Source: Lysobacter sp. ISL-50 (GTDB lineage Bacteria; Pseudomonadota; Gammaproteobacteria; Xanthomonadales; Xanthomonadaceae). Taken from it: a stretch of DNA of 64,000 nucleotides. The DNA lies in the NCBI RefSeq assembly GCF_018612875.1, contig NZ_JAGGRI010000023.1, positions 1 to 64,000 of the forward strand. Reading direction: 5' to 3'. The translations under genes were made by a program, and so were the position numbers. Within the stretch, counting starts at the first letter, position 1. Each line of letters begins with the position of its first letter. Below are positions 20,138-30,300 of this stretch, in pieces. The notes below the pieces were generated by a model. The model worked only from the letters and a program-made list of their open reading frames with translations, did no database searches and had not been told where the DNA came from.

Positions 20138-20362
20138 TCAATCCGGCGGCAGGCTCGGGTCGCACCGGTTGTCGATCTGGCACTGGAACAGCTGATCCAG
20201 GCAACTGGGCTGCGCGTCCGGCGTGTTGTCCCTGCACTGGTAATAGCCGTCCAGACAATACCTGCAGTCCGGAATGCCCGCGGTGGCGGTCAGCGCGGCG
20301 GCGAAGCCGAAGACGCCGAACGCGATCGCGGTGAGGCGGATGCTACGGTTCCGTGTGTTCAC
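20138..20362 (-). CDS. Six-cysteine exported microprotein, copy 2
   Basis: A 74-residue paralogue of the protein at 19315-19542. The signal peptide (IRLTAIAFGVFGFAAALTATAG) is followed by C-x2-C-x6-C-x10-C-x6-C-x5-C, differing only in the length of the third spacing. The start is GTG at 20362 with GAGGAAG just upstream. The mature domain is acidic and rich in Tyr, Gln and Asp. Function unknown. Confidence 0.8.
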   Translation of the reverse strand: MNTRNRSIRLTAIAFGVFGFAAALTATAGIPDCRYCLDGYYQCRDNTPDAQPSCLDQLFQCQIDNRCDPSLPPD

Positions 20363-20505
20363 AAGGCTTCCTCATGTGTCGCCAGTCCGTCTGGCGAATT
20401 CACGCTAGGCACGGGGGATGGGGGCGGTCAAGCGATGGCGTCGCAGTCTGGGACCATCCGCTCATGACGGCCTCGGCACTCGTCTGGGGCTGAGGCGGGG
20501 GCTGC

Positions 20506-20606
20506 TTTTGTGGGAGGGGCTTCAGCCCCGATGCTTTTCTTTCCGGACCCGAGAACTTCCGCGATTTGAAAGAAAAGCATCGGGGCTGAAGCCCCTCCTA
20601 CAAAAG
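20506..20606. repeat. Family B hairpin repeat, single copy
   Basis: GTGGGAGGGGCTTCAGCCCC at the left and GGGGCTGAAGCCCCTCCTAC at the right face each other across about 50 bp. The two arms pair over more than 30 bases (CGATGCTTTTCTTTC with GAAAGAAAAGCATCG). Further copies lie at 26.4-26.8 and 45.94 kb. Confidence 0.9.
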
Positions 20607-20615
20607 CGCCGGAGG

Positions 20616-21455
20616 TCAGCGCGTAACCACCGCTTTCCCGTCCGCGATCGCCTGCCGGTAATCATGGACATCGCGATTTTGGCAGGCGGATTCGCTTGGG
20701 AGCGCGGGCGCTTCGATCGGCGGCTTCTGTCCAGCGCGCAGGGCCTGCTTGTTCGCACGGATGAATCGCAAGTGCTTGTCCGTGGCCAATTGCTGGATTC
20801 GATAGCGAGTCAGATCGACCCGGCGCGCATCGACAAAACCGAGCAAGCCGAGTACCGAGTTGTTGGACTCGCAACGCCGATCCATTCGGTAACCGGCCGA
20901 CAAGGCCATGCCACCGAACACGACCGCATTGCCGATCAGAAACCACATCTGAACCGTCAGCGGATCGCGCAACCAGGGGCCGCCGAGCCACGACGACAGC
21001 CCGATCATCGCGGCCATGCCGGGCGCGCACAGGCAGAACAGCCACAGGGCCAGCCGCCGCTCCGCCTTCGCATCCGCCGCGCTGCCGCGCGCGTGGTGCA
21101 TCCACAACCAGCCTTGCTGCGGGTCGAGGATCGCATGCGCGAGCAAGGCCTCGCCCTTGCGCGAAACCGCGGCTTTCACCCAATGGCCGGGCTTGAGTTT
21201 GCCGGCGCCGGCGAACTCGCCGCACACCACCTGGCCATCGATCAGGCAAGCGAAGTACTGCGTGTCTTCGGCGAAAACCAGCGCGCGTTCGATGTCGTGC
21301 GCCGCTCGCGCGATCGAGGCGGCGGTACCGGTGTCGTCAGGAGGGATTTGCGCGATCCGGGCCAGCAGCCGCTGCGGTTCGTCTTCGACGCACAACGCGT
21401 CCAGCACGCCTTCGAGCAGGAACGGCGGGATATCCGCGGGGCTATCGGCCGTCAT
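20616..21455 (-). CDS. Two-helix membrane protein of unknown function
   Basis: A 279-residue protein. The first 130 residues are soluble and mixed alpha/beta (ACLIDGQVVCGEFAGAGKLKPGHWVKAAVS). Two strong membrane helices follow (LALWLFCLCAPGMAAMIGLS and MWFLIGNAVVFGGMALSAGY), and the tail is cytoplasmic-looking with many Arg residues. No signal peptide. I cannot name a family. It ends immediately beside the family B hairpin, which may act as its transcription end, and lies downstream of the ALDH gene on the same strand with a gap of about 120 bp. Confidence 0.8.
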   Translation of the reverse strand: MTADSPADIPPFLLEGVLDALCVEDEPQRLLARIAQIPPDDTGTAASIARAAHDIERALVFAEDTQYFACLIDGQVVCGEFAGAGKLKPGHWVKAAVSRKGEALLAHAILDPQQGWLWMHHARGSAADAKAERRLALWLFCLCAPGMAAMIGLSSWLGGPWLRDPLTVQMWFLIGNAVVFGGMALSAGYRMDRRCESNNSVLGLLGFVDARRVDLTRYRIQQLATDKHLRFIRANKQALRAGQKPPIEAPALPSESACQNRDVHDYRQAIADGKAVVTR

Positions 21456-21572
21456 GGCGTGCGCCGAATGCCGATGATGGTGCGGCGACGAGCATCCATC
21501 GCCGCCAGGGCGAACCCTGGCGGCAACGGCGCATGCGGCGGAGCGAAGCAGCGCATCGTCCGCCGCGTGGTG

Positions 21573-23105
21573 TTACAGATCGAACTTGATGCCCTGCGCC
21601 AGCGGCAGCGCATCGGAGTAGTTGATCGTGTTGGTCTGGCGGCGCATGTAGGCGCGCCATGCGTCGGAACCCGACTCGCGGCCGCCGCCGGTTTCCTTCT
21701 CGCCGCCGAACGCGCCGCCGATCTCGGCGCCGGAGGTGCCGATGTTGACGTTGGCGATGCCGCAATCCGAACCCGCGGCCGACAGGAACGCTTCGGCGGC
21801 CTTGAGGTTGGCGGTGAAGATCGACGACGACAGGCCCTGCGGCACGTCGTTCTGCAGCGCGATGGCTTCATCGAGCGTCTTGAACTTCATCACGTACAGG
21901 ATCGGCGCGAAGGTTTCGGTCTGCACCACTTCGGCGTCGTTGGTCAGGCCGGTGACGATGGTCGGCAGGACGAAGTTGCCCTTGCGCTCGATCGCCGCGC
22001 CGCCGGTGGCGACGGTGCCGCCGCTGGCCTTGGCCTTCTCGACCGCGTCCAGGTAAGCCTGCACCGCATCGCGGCTGTTGAGCGGGCCCATCAGATTGGC
22101 CGGGTCGGTCGGGTCGCCGATCTTCTTCTCGACCTGCTTGAACGCGGCGACCAGCTTGGCCAGCACGTCGTCGTGGATCGACTCGTGCACGAACAAACGG
22201 CGCGTGGTGGTGCAGCGCTGGCCGGCGGTGCCGACCGCGCCGAACGCGATCGCCGGGATCGCCAGCTTCAGATCGGCCGAGGCATCGACGATGATCGCGT
22301 TGTTGCCGCCCAGTTCCAGCAGCGAACGGCCCATGCGGCGGGCGACGCGCTCGCCGACGACGCGGCCGACCTTGGTCGAACCGGTGAAGCTCACCAGGCC
22401 GATGCGCTTGTCATCGACGAAGTTCGAGGCCAGCTCGGTGCCGGCATCGTTGAACAGGAAGAAGATGTCCGGGAAGCCGCCGGCGCGCAGCGCTTCGTTG
22501 CAGACCTTCATCGACGCGATCGCCGACAGCGGGGTCTTCGGCGACGGCTTCCAGATGGTGATGTCGCCGCAGATCGCCGCGATGAACGAATTCCACGCCC
22601 ACACCGCGACGGGGAAGTTGAACGCCGAGATCACGCCGACGATGCCGAGCGGATGCCACTGCTCGTACATGCGGTGGCCGGGACGCTCGGAATGCATGGT
22701 CAGGCCGTACAACTGGCGCGACAGACCGACGGCGAAGTCGCCGATGTCGATCATCTCCTGCACTTCGCCGTCGCCCTCGGGCTTGGACTTGCCCATTTCC
22801 AGCGCGACCAGCGAACCCAGCGCGTCCTTGTGCTTGCGCAGCGCGTCGGCGCACAGGCGGATGGCTTCGCCGCGGCGCGGAGCCGGGGTGGTGCGCCACA
22901 CCGCGAAGGCGGCCTGGGCGCGCTCGACGATGGTGTCGTAATCGCTCTGCGAGGACGCCTGCACGCGCGCCAGCACTTCGCCGTCGGTGGGGTTGACGGG
23001 CTCCAGCACGCCGGCGTCGGCGGTCTTGGACCATTCGCCGTGGCCGAGGTAGGTGCCGGACTCGTTGTCTTTGAGTCCCAGGGCGGCGAGAACGGGGTGG
23101 GTCAT
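21573..23105 (-). CDS. ALDH7-type aldehyde dehydrogenase (aminoadipate-semialdehyde / piperideine-6-carboxylate dehydrogenase)
   Basis: NAD-dependent aldehyde dehydrogenase, 510 residues. The cofactor site is [12 protein letters not shown] and FTGSTKVGR, the general base lies in LLELGGNN, and the catalytic Cys in [13 protein letters not shown]. The sequence around the active site and the tail [24 protein letters not shown] are typical of the ALDH7/AmaB branch, which oxidises alpha-aminoadipate semialdehyde in lysine breakdown. The ATG at 23105 has GGAG upstream; the longer frame adds only Arg/Pro-rich non-homologous sequence. It lies about 105 bp downstream of tRNA-Arg on the same strand. Specificity within ALDH7 is inferred. 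Confidence 0.93.
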   Translation of the reverse strand: MTHPVLAALGLKDNESGTYLGHGEWSKTADAGVLEPVNPTDGEVLARVQASSQSDYDTIVERAQAAFAVWRTTPAPRRGEAIRLCADALRKHKDALGSLVALEMGKSKPEGDGEVQEMIDIGDFAVGLSRQLYGLTMHSERPGHRMYEQWHPLGIVGVISAFNFPVAVWAWNSFIAAICGDITIWKPSPKTPLSAIASMKVCNEALRAGGFPDIFFLFNDAGTELASNFVDDKRIGLVSFTGSTKVGRVVGERVARRMGRSLLELGGNNAIIVDASADLKLAIPAIAFGAVGTAGQRCTTTRRLFVHESIHDDVLAKLVAAFKQVEKKIGDPTDPANLMGPLNSRDAVQAYLDAVEKAKASGGTVATGGAAIERKGNFVLPTIVTGLTNDAEVVQTETFAPILYVMKFKTLDEAIALQNDVPQGLSSSIFTANLKAAEAFLSAAGSDCGIANVNIGTSGAEIGGAFGGEKETGGGRESGSDAWRAYMRRQTNTINYSDALPLAQGIKFDL

Positions 23106-23209
23106 ACCGAAAGCTCCATGTGGTGGCACGCCGGGGGGCGTGGCGAAACGGAAAGGCGAGCGCCGCGAAGGACGCGACGGCAACGCGCGGGACGCGCGCT
23201 GCGCATGGA

Positions 23210-23286
23210 TGGCGACCCCGACACGATTCGAACGTGTGACCTTCCCCTTAGGAGGGGGATGCTCTATCCAGCTGAGCTACGGGGCC
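23210..23286 (-). tRNA. tRNA-Arg(CCU)
   Basis: A 77-nt tRNA read on the minus strand: acceptor GGCCCCG pairs with CGGGGTC, the D arm is AGCTCAGCTGGATAGAGC, the anticodon loop CTCCTAA sits on a TCCCC/GGGGA stem, and the T loop is GTTCGAATC. CCA is encoded. The anticodon CCT specifies AGG arginine codons. Confidence 0.97.
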
Positions 23287-23639
23287 TGGCTTTAAAATCA
23301 ATTGGTTACGTGCGCCGGACGCAAGGTCCGGAGCCGGCGCGCGAAGCGCCCCGGCGACGCGATGCAGCGCAGGCAGGATCGACGCGACCGGCCGGGATTG
23401 TACTCGGCCGGGCCCGAAGGCCGCCATGCCGCGGCGGGCGGCGAGGGCGCGATGCGCCATGCGGGAGGCGTCGCGAGGCCGTAACGCTTCGGTTACATGC
23501 GGCCCGTGCGCCGCGGCTATGCTCGGGCCGACGCGATCGGCCTGCCCGCGCCCGCGCCATCGATCGATGGCGGCGCGCCGGCAGCCAGGGACTCGATCCG
23601 CCGGTCCGTCCGGACCCAGCAGCAATCAAGGAGCAGTGC

Positions 23640-24113
23640 ATGCAATCGATCCGTTTCCGTCTTGCCCCCACCGTGTTCAAGACCGCCGCCGTGGCCGCGC
23701 TGGCGCTGTGCGCCAACGCCGCGTATGCGCAAAGCGACGCACAGGTCTACGAGTCGGCGATCGCCGAAGCCGCGCGCCTGTGTCCCGGCCATTCCAAGGA
23801 ACGCACCACGCCGGGCATCCGCGCGGTCCCGGTCGGCGCGCTGCGCGTGCTGGCCCAGCGCAATTACACGATGTGCCCCGACCGTCGCCTCGACGCCGCG
23901 ACACCGGCGGTGTGGTACGGCGCGGCCGGCGTATTCGCCTGGAACCCGGAAACCAAGGGCGCGGTGAAGTTGATCGCGGGCAAGGTCGATGCGATGACGC
24001 GCAAGGAAGATTTCCCGCCCGAAACGCTGGTGTGGAAAGCCGACGGCAGCGACGCCCAGGGCGTGACGGTGCCGATGTTCGAACGGCGGCCCAGGCCGGC
24101 GGGTTCGTACTGA
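23640..24113 (+). CDS. Exported protein of unknown function
   Basis: A 157-residue periplasmic or secreted protein. The signal peptide (VFKTAAVAALALCANAAYAQ) is strong and AAGGAG lies just before the ATG. The mature part has two cysteines (ARLCPGHSKE and YTMCPDRRL), which could form a disulfide, and a compact domain AVWYGAAGVFAWNPETKG. No catalytic motif is visible and I do not recognise the family. It is monocistronic, with gene-free flanks of a few hundred bases. Confidence 0.85.
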   Translation: MQSIRFRLAPTVFKTAAVAALALCANAAYAQSDAQVYESAIAEAARLCPGHSKERTTPGIRAVPVGALRVLAQRNYTMCPDRRLDAATPAVWYGAAGVFAWNPETKGAVKLIAGKVDAMTRKEDFPPETLVWKADGSDAQGVTVPMFERRPRPAGSY

Positions 24114-24328
24114 TCGCGATCGTTCGCGTTCGCCGCGGCCGTGGACCGGCGGCGGCGAACGCTTGGGTTCGGTGGTGCGCAGCGATGTGGCGACCAGCGA
24201 TTCGGTGAGCGCCTGCTGCCGGTAGCGGCGGCTTGATCCGCGCTTACGACGCAAACCGCAAACCGCAAACCCGCGCCGCGGCATGCGCGGCCTTTGCCTC
24301 TATGCACGAAGGCCCGATGGCTTCGTAC

Positions 24329-24499
24329 TCAGCCCGCATCGCCTCCAAGCGACGCCACCAGCTTATCGACGATGGCGTTGTAGAGCCCGGCGGCGAATTC
24401 GGCATCGTTGCCGGTGTCGTCGGTCATGGCGTACTGGCCGCTGGCCAGCATTCCCGCAGCCAGATGCACTGCGACTTGTTCTGCTTTTTCGCGATTCAT
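24329..24499 (-). CDS. Small 56-residue protein of unknown function
   Basis: MNREKAEQVAVHLAAGMLAS opens an amphipathic helix, followed by an acidic stretch (YAMTDDTGNDAEFAAGLYN) and IVDKLVASLGG. The ATG at 24499 has GGAGACG upstream. No signal peptide and no known motif. The frame stays open further upstream, but only the part from 24499 looks like protein. Confidence 0.6.
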   Translation of the reverse strand: MNREKAEQVAVHLAAGMLASGQYAMTDDTGNDAEFAAGLYNAIVDKLVASLGGDAG

Positions 24500-24677
24500 A
24501 TCCGTCTCCGTTGAAGTGTCGTGCGCGTGAGGCGCGCAGCGCCCCCGAGGGCGTGAGCGAAGGCTACTCCCGCCCGCCGTGGTGCGCGGAGGCGAAAATG
24601 GAACTGATCGGATCAGCAACGTCCAGCCGGCAAAATCGGCAACGGCGAGTGTCGTTCGCGGAAAGACGGCGCGCGTT

Positions 24678-25117
24678 TCAGCGCGTCGCGAGCATGTAGC
24701 GCAAGGCGCGATAGCGGGTTTCATCCACGCCCAGCGCTCGCAGCCAGTTGGCGAAATACTGCGCCAGCACTCGCGAGTTCGGGTGCGAGCCGAGATGGAG
24801 GGTCTCGAAGTCCTTGCGGTTGCGCACCTTGTCGGCGATCAGCATCTGTCTGACTTCGGCCAGCGGGCCCAACGCGATCGCGTCGTCTCCAATTCGCCGG
24901 CCAGGAACGCGTAAGCATCTGCTTTGCGCAGGGTTCCTTCCATGGATGCGGCGGTGCCGGCGTTGCCGCTTAGTCGCTTGCGTGCCTCGCTGCGAGTGAG
25001 GGCACGCAAAGCGCGCGTGCGCAGGCCGTGCGGGGACTTCGCGACGGCGCCGCCGGGCTTCGGTGTCCGATGACGATCGGCCGCGACAAGGACACGCGCC
25101 CCATGACGATGGTCCAT
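24678..25117 (-). pseudogene. Frameshifted small gene, function unknown
   Basis: Two overlapping minus-strand frames join into one coherent protein. The upstream frame gives KSPHGLRTRALRALTRSEA and then GTLRKADAYAFLAGE; the downstream frame continues with GDDAIALGPLAEVRQMLIAD, NRKDFETLHLGSHPN and ends YRALRYMLATR. A one-base loss near 24890 (in the GAATTGGAG stretch) explains the switch. The N-terminus is uncertain. The region upstream to 25320 has no convincing gene. It could be real decay or a sequence error. Confidence 0.55.
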
Positions 25118-25320
25118 GGCCGACCGGAAATTTCAGACACGTCTGATTTGTCGCGCTCAAAGCGTTCGCGCAGTCCGCATCGATCGCCTCGCATCGATAT
25201 CGCAGCTGACTCCGTCATGGGCGCTAGCGCATGCGGACGTTCGCAGCGCGCTTCGCGCGTCCGGGCTTTCGCGCGGACGCAAGCGGGAGCGCTTCACCGG
25301 CAGACTTCAGGGGATCATCG

Positions 25321-26244
25321 ATGACTGTTACGACTAACGCGGCGGCGCGCCTGCGCGCGGGGATACGCGCTGGCGCGAGCGCGCCACGAATGCGCGGATG
25401 GGCCGCCGTGCTCGCCGCCGCGCTCGCGCTCGGCGGACTCGGCGCAAGCGCCGCGGCCCAGGCGCAAAGCTGCGCCGCGGGCGAGACCGCGGTGAGCTTC
25501 GGTTACATCGCCGATTTCGGCGACGTCGCGAACCAGACCCTGACCGTGCCTGCCGGCGTCAATGCGATCAGAGTCCATTTGGGCGGCGCGCAGGGTGGAA
25601 GCACCGGCACTTCCGCCGTCTCTGGCGGACTGGGAGGGCAGGTGGAGGGTGTCCTGGCGGTTACGCCGGGCGATGTGGTCGGCGCGCTGACCACGGGTTA
25701 CGAATACGCCGGCGACAAGCTGCACCTGACCGGCTATGGCCGCATCGACATCAACCGCACGCGCCTTCGCGGCTATGCCGAGCGCGGCCTGGGCGACCTG
25801 GATCTGCGCTACGGCGCGCAGACGCTGCGCGACAAGGGGCTGGCGCTGGGCCTGGAAGGCCAGTACGCGACCGGCGCCAACTGGCATCCGTACTGGATGC
25901 TGGAATACCGCGACGGTTCCAACGATCGCAGCGATGTCGCGTTGAACTACGTGCAGCGTGCCTCGGCGACCGATTACGTGCTGGGCTTGCGCAGTTACGG
26001 CGACCGCTCCTTTACTTACGGCGGCGGCATGGACCTGGACCTGTCCGCGGCATGGCGCCTGTCGTTGTTGCTGCGCCGTCAGCATGCGAGCAGGCAGGAC
26101 GCGGCCTCGACCTTCGGCGTGTTGTTGTCCTATTCGCCGGGCGCGACGCGGACTATTGCGGTGTCGTCGATGCCGACTGCCGATGCGGTTGGTCGCCAGG
26201 CTCCTGCACGGGCCGATACCGGCGGTGGTGAAGACGGGCGCTGA
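25321..26244 (+). CDS. Mini-autotransporter: passenger N-terminus fused to C-terminal barrel part
   Basis: A 307-residue relative of the 1415-residue autotransporter at 27365. Residues 1-117 match that protein's N-terminus (SCAAGETAVSFGYIADFG versus SCGVGETPAAFGFTGGEQ, and EGVLAVTPGD versus RGTLAVTPGA). Residues 118 onward match only its last 180 residues (LTGYGRIDINRTRLRGYAER, HPYWMLEYRDGSNDRSDV, LRSYGDRSFTYGGGMDLDL). Everything in between, about 1000 residues including all Ig-like repeats and the first part of the barrel, is absent with the frame kept. A good AGGGGATC site precedes the ATG. About 180 residues is short for a 12-strand barrel, so it may be non-functional or act as an accessory. 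Confidence 0.82.
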   Translation: MTVTTNAAARLRAGIRAGASAPRMRGWAAVLAAALALGGLGASAAAQAQSCAAGETAVSFGYIADFGDVANQTLTVPAGVNAIRVHLGGAQGGSTGTSAVSGGLGGQVEGVLAVTPGDVVGALTTGYEYAGDKLHLTGYGRIDINRTRLRGYAERGLGDLDLRYGAQTLRDKGLALGLEGQYATGANWHPYWMLEYRDGSNDRSDVALNYVQRASATDYVLGLRSYGDRSFTYGGGMDLDLSAAWRLSLLLRRQHASRQDAASTFGVLLSYSPGATRTIAVSSMPTADAVGRQAPARADTGGGEDGR

Positions 26245-26261
26245 GCGAGAGACCCGATACG

Positions 26262-26290
26262 ACGCCCGCGGCGCCAGCCGCGGGCGTTCT
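26262..26290 (+). terminator. Possible terminator after mini-autotransporter
   Basis: ACGCCCGCGGC pairs with GCCGCGGGCGT around a 4-base loop, followed by TCTTG. The T tract is poor, so this is a modest candidate. Confidence 0.45.
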
Positions 26291-26370
26291 TGCCTGAGGC
26301 CGGTGGCTTTGTTCGAAAGCACAGGCAGGCCAGTGGTCCGGCCCGGAACTCGCGGTGCATGCCATTTGTC

Positions 26371-26815
26371 GTTGTGGGAGGGGCTTCAGCCCCGATGCTC
26401 TTGTCACAGATCGCCGTGATTTGACCGAAAGGCGTCGGGCCTGAAGGCCCTCCCACAAAAGCGGGCCCTCCCACCAAAATCCCGCGGCTGACGCGGCGGC
26501 TGTTGTAGGAGGGGCTTCAGCCCTGATGCTCTTGTCACAGATCGCTGCGATTTGATCGAAAGGCATCGGGCCTGAAGGCCCTCCCACAAAAGCGGGCCCT
26601 CCCACCAAAATCCCGCGGCTGACGCGGCGGCTGTTGTGGGAGGGGCTTCAGCCCCGATGCTCTTGTCACAGATCGCCGTGATTTGACCGAAAGGCGTCGG
26701 GCCTGAAGGCCCTCCCACAAAAGCGGGCCTCCCACCAAAATCCCGCGGCTGACTCGGCGGCTGTTGTAGGAGGGGCTTCAGCCCCGATGCTCTTGTCACA
26801 GATCGCCGCGATTTG
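26371..26815. repeat. Tandem array of family B hairpins, four copies, period 130-131 bp
   Basis: GTTGTGGGAGGGGCTTCAGC starts copies at 26371, 26502, 26633 and 26763. Each unit then carries GATGCTCTTGTCACAGATCG, a variable ATTTGAC/ATTTGATC spot, GGCCTGAAGGCCCTCCCAC facing the left arm, and CCAAAATCCCGCGGCTGAC. The fourth copy is cut after the ATTTGAC spot. This and the next repeat fill most of the 1.1-kb gap between the two autotransporters. Confidence 0.93.
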
Positions 26816-26913
26816 ACGATGACGATGAATGCCTATCCTTCGGCCGAGGCCGGCGGGTTCGAGTTGGAGATGACGATGGCGGTGGGCGAGGCGAAGCGGT
26901 AGGTCTCTATAAA

Positions 26914-27087
26914 GTCGTCATTGCCGCGAAAAGCGGCTCCGCTTTACTTCGGCGGGGCCGAACATCCAACGACTTCAGCGACTTCAGCGACTTCAACGAC
27001 TTCAGCGTCATCTTTCCAGACCGTCATTCCCGCGAAAGCGGGCTCCGCTTTAAGTAAAGCGGAGCCCGCTTTAGCGGGAATGACGAG
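26914..27087. repeat. Family A long inverted repeat with internal 9-bp tandem repeat
   Basis: GTCATTGCCGCGAAAAGCGG opens the element and GCGGGAATGACGAGC closes it. Inside are GCTCCGCTTTACTTCGGCGG and its mirror, and about five copies of the 9-mer ACTTCAGCG/ACTTCAACG at 26970-27008. The DNA from 27088 to 27364 contains no feature I can name. Confidence 0.85.
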
Positions 27088-27364
27088 CAGCCGGCCCGCA
27101 CACTCTCTTGCCGCGCCACACTCCAGTGCCCCACGGCCGGTATCGCCCCCTCTTTGCGTTCAATCATCCAGATAGCCGTATTCAGGATCGAGTAGGAACC
27201 TCCTGAGCGCGGGTTGTCTCGCCGATGAAGTTCTTGCTTCCCGGGACGATGAAGAGGGCACGGCTAGCTTGCCGTGTGGGGTGTTGTGCTGACGGCGCGC
27301 GGGGGTGCGCGTCTTCGGCATCGGGGCTTGCGGACGCGATGAGGCGATCCGCGCTGGGGGCAAA

Positions 27365-30300
27365 ATGAAGGATTTGAATCACGTCGCGACGCATATCGGC
27401 GCGTCGCTGGCTGCGCGCGCACAGGCTGCTGCGCGAACCCTGCGCGCAGGCGCGCGCCGCTACGGTTGGCTGCTGCTGTTGCCGGGCCTGGGCCTGGCCG
27501 GCGGCGCCCGGGCGCAGAGCTGCGGAGTCGGCGAAACGCCGGCCGCGTTCGGTTTCACCGGCGGCGAACAGACCGCCATCGTGCCGGCCGGCGTGCATTC
27601 GCTGACGGTGTATCTGAGCGGCGCCCAAGGCCGCGCGGGCCGCAGCGGTGCGGGGGACGGTCCAAGTTCTCCCGGCGGCGGCGGCGGATTGGGCGGACGC
27701 GTGCGCGGCACCCTGGCGGTCACGCCGGGCGCGGCGCTGTCCATTTGGGTGGGCGGACAGGGCTCGCAGGCGGTGAATCCCGGTGGTCTGGGGGACAGCG
27801 TGGACGGCACCGGCAGCGGTGGCGGCGCCACCGATCTGCGTCTGGGCGGCAACGGCATCGGCAATCGGGTCGGTATCGCCGGCGGCGGCGGCGGCGGCGG
27901 TAACGCCGGCTGGAGCATCGACGACGTTATCGCGGGCGGAGCCGGCGGCGTCGGCGGCGGTGGTGTGGGCGGTGCGGGGGCCAACGTGCCCGGAGGCCCC
28001 GGTCCGTTCGGCGGCAGCGGCGGTTCGGTCGGCACCGGCGGCGCCCCGGGCGCGGGCTGCCCGAGCTATCCGGGCACCACGGGTAACGCGGCCACCGGCA
28101 AAGGCGGTGTGGCCTTCAATTTCAGCGGTTCCTTCACCGGAGCCGGTTTCGCCGGCGGCGGTGGCGGCGGCGCCACGATCGGCGCGGGCGGCGGCGGTGC
28201 CGGTGTCGGCACGACCAGTTGCCAGCAGAACTGGAACGGCGGCGGCGGCGGCGGCGCGGGCGGCAGTTCCGGCGCCACCGGCCTGAGCGCGGTCACCATC
28301 AACAACGGCGTACAAAGCGGCGACGGCGCGGCGCTGATCTGCTTCGCCCAGACCGAGTTCTCGGTCGGTGGCGCCGCGACCGGCCAGACCGGCCCGGTCA
28401 CCCTGCAACTCGCCGCGACCAATCCGGGCAGTTCGCAGCAGGTCGTGGTCGCGCAGGCGGCCGCGAGTTTCGTGTTTCCGACGCGATTGCCGCAGGGCGC
28501 GAACTGGAACGTCAGCGTGCTCAGCGCGCCGGCCGGACAGTTGTGCACGGTCAATCCGTCCAGCGGCCTGTCGATCGCCAGCGATGTCACCAATCTTGCG
28601 CTGAGTTGCGTGACGGTGACCACGACGGTGAACCCGCCCACCTTGCCCAACGGCGCGCTAGCGGCCGCGTATTCGCAGACGCTCACCGCGAGCAGCGCGA
28701 ACGGCGGCACCGCGCCGTACACCTTCGCGATCAGCGCCGGCGCCTTGCCGGCGGGCCTGAGCTTGTCGAGCGCGGGCGTGCTGTCGGGAACGCCGAGCGC
28801 GGCGGGCACGGCCAACTTCACCGTGCAGGCGACATCGAGCAACGGCTTCAGCGGCACGCGCGCATATACCTTGACGATCGCGCAAGGCAGCCAGGCCATC
28901 ACCGGCTTCGCCGCCAATCCGGCCGCGCCGGTGTACGCGCCGGGCGGCAGTTTCACGGTCTCGGCCAGCGGCGGCGCGTCGGGCAATCCGGTCGTGTTCG
29001 CTAGCACCACGCCGGCGGTGTGCACGGTCGCAGGCAGCACGGTCAGCACGCTCGCGGCCGGCAACTGCGCATTGACCGCCAATCAGGCCGGCAACGCCAA
29101 CTACAGCGCCGCGCCGCAGGTTCCGCTGGCGGTGACCATCGGCCAGGCCGCGCAGGTCATCACCGGTTTCGCCGCCAATCCGACCGCGCCGGTGTATGCG
29201 CCGGGCGGCAGCTTCACGGTCTCGGCCAGCGGCGGCGCATCGGGCAATCCGCTCGTGTTCGCCAGCACCACGCCGGCGGTGTGCACGATCAGCGGCGCCA
29301 CCGCCAGCATCCTCGGCGCGGGCACCTGTTCGCTGACCGCGAATCAGGCCGGCAACGCCAACTACGCCGCCGCGCCGCAAGCGACGCTGGCGGTGGCCAT
29401 CGGACCGGCGACGCAGGCGATCAGCAACTTCGCCGCCAATCCGGCCGCGCCGGTGTATGCGCCGGGCGGCAGCTTCACGGTCTCGGCCACGCCTGGCCTG
29501 TCCACCAGCCCGGTGCTGTTCGCCAGCGCTTCGCCGGCGGTGTGCACGGTCGCCGGCAGCACGGTGTCGATGTTGAGCGCGGGCGCTTGCGCGCTTACCG
29601 CCGATCAGGCCGGCGACGGCAACTACAGCGCGTCGCCGCAAGTGGCGCTGACGGTGACGATCGCCGCGGCGGCGCAGGCGATCACCGACTTCGCCGCCAA
29701 TCCGGCGGCGCCGGTGTTCGCGCCGGGCGGCGGTTTCGCGCTCAGCGCCACGCCGGGCGCTTCGACCAGCCCGGTCGTGTTCGCCAGCACCACGGCGTCG
29801 GTGTGCACGGTCAGCGGCAGCACGGTGACGATGTTGAGCGCGGGCACGTGTTCGCTCACCGCCGACCAGGCCGCCGACATCAACTACAGCGCCGCGCCGC
29901 AAGTGACGCTGGACGTGATCATCGGCGCGGCCGCGCAGGCGATCACCCACTTCAGCGCGAATCCGGGCACGCCGGTGTTCACCCCGGGCGGCAGCTTCAC
30001 GGTGTCGGCCAGCGGCGGCGGCTCGGGCAATCCGGTGATCTTCGCCGGCGCCTCGCCGAGCGTGTGCACGGTCGGCGGCAGCACGGTGACGATGCTGAGC
30101 GCCGGCACCTGTTCGCTGACCGCCGATCAGGCCGGCAACGCCAGCTACACCGCCGCGCCGCAGGTCGCGTTGCAAGTGATCATCGGCGGCGCGACGCCGA
30201 ACCTGTCGTGGCTCGGCGATATCGCCAAGACCGTGGGCGAGCCCGCCTTCGATCTGCCCGATCCGAGCAGCAACAGCAACGGCGCCTTCACCTTCACCAG

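Noticed and set aside
20418-23639. Very long plus-strand frame ending in the 23640 gene
   Set aside because: It runs antisense through the membrane protein, the ALDH gene and the tRNA. Only the part from ATG 23640 has a signal peptide and ribosome site.
26371-26815. CRISPR array
   Set aside because: Repeats are 130 bp and identical throughout, with no spacers.
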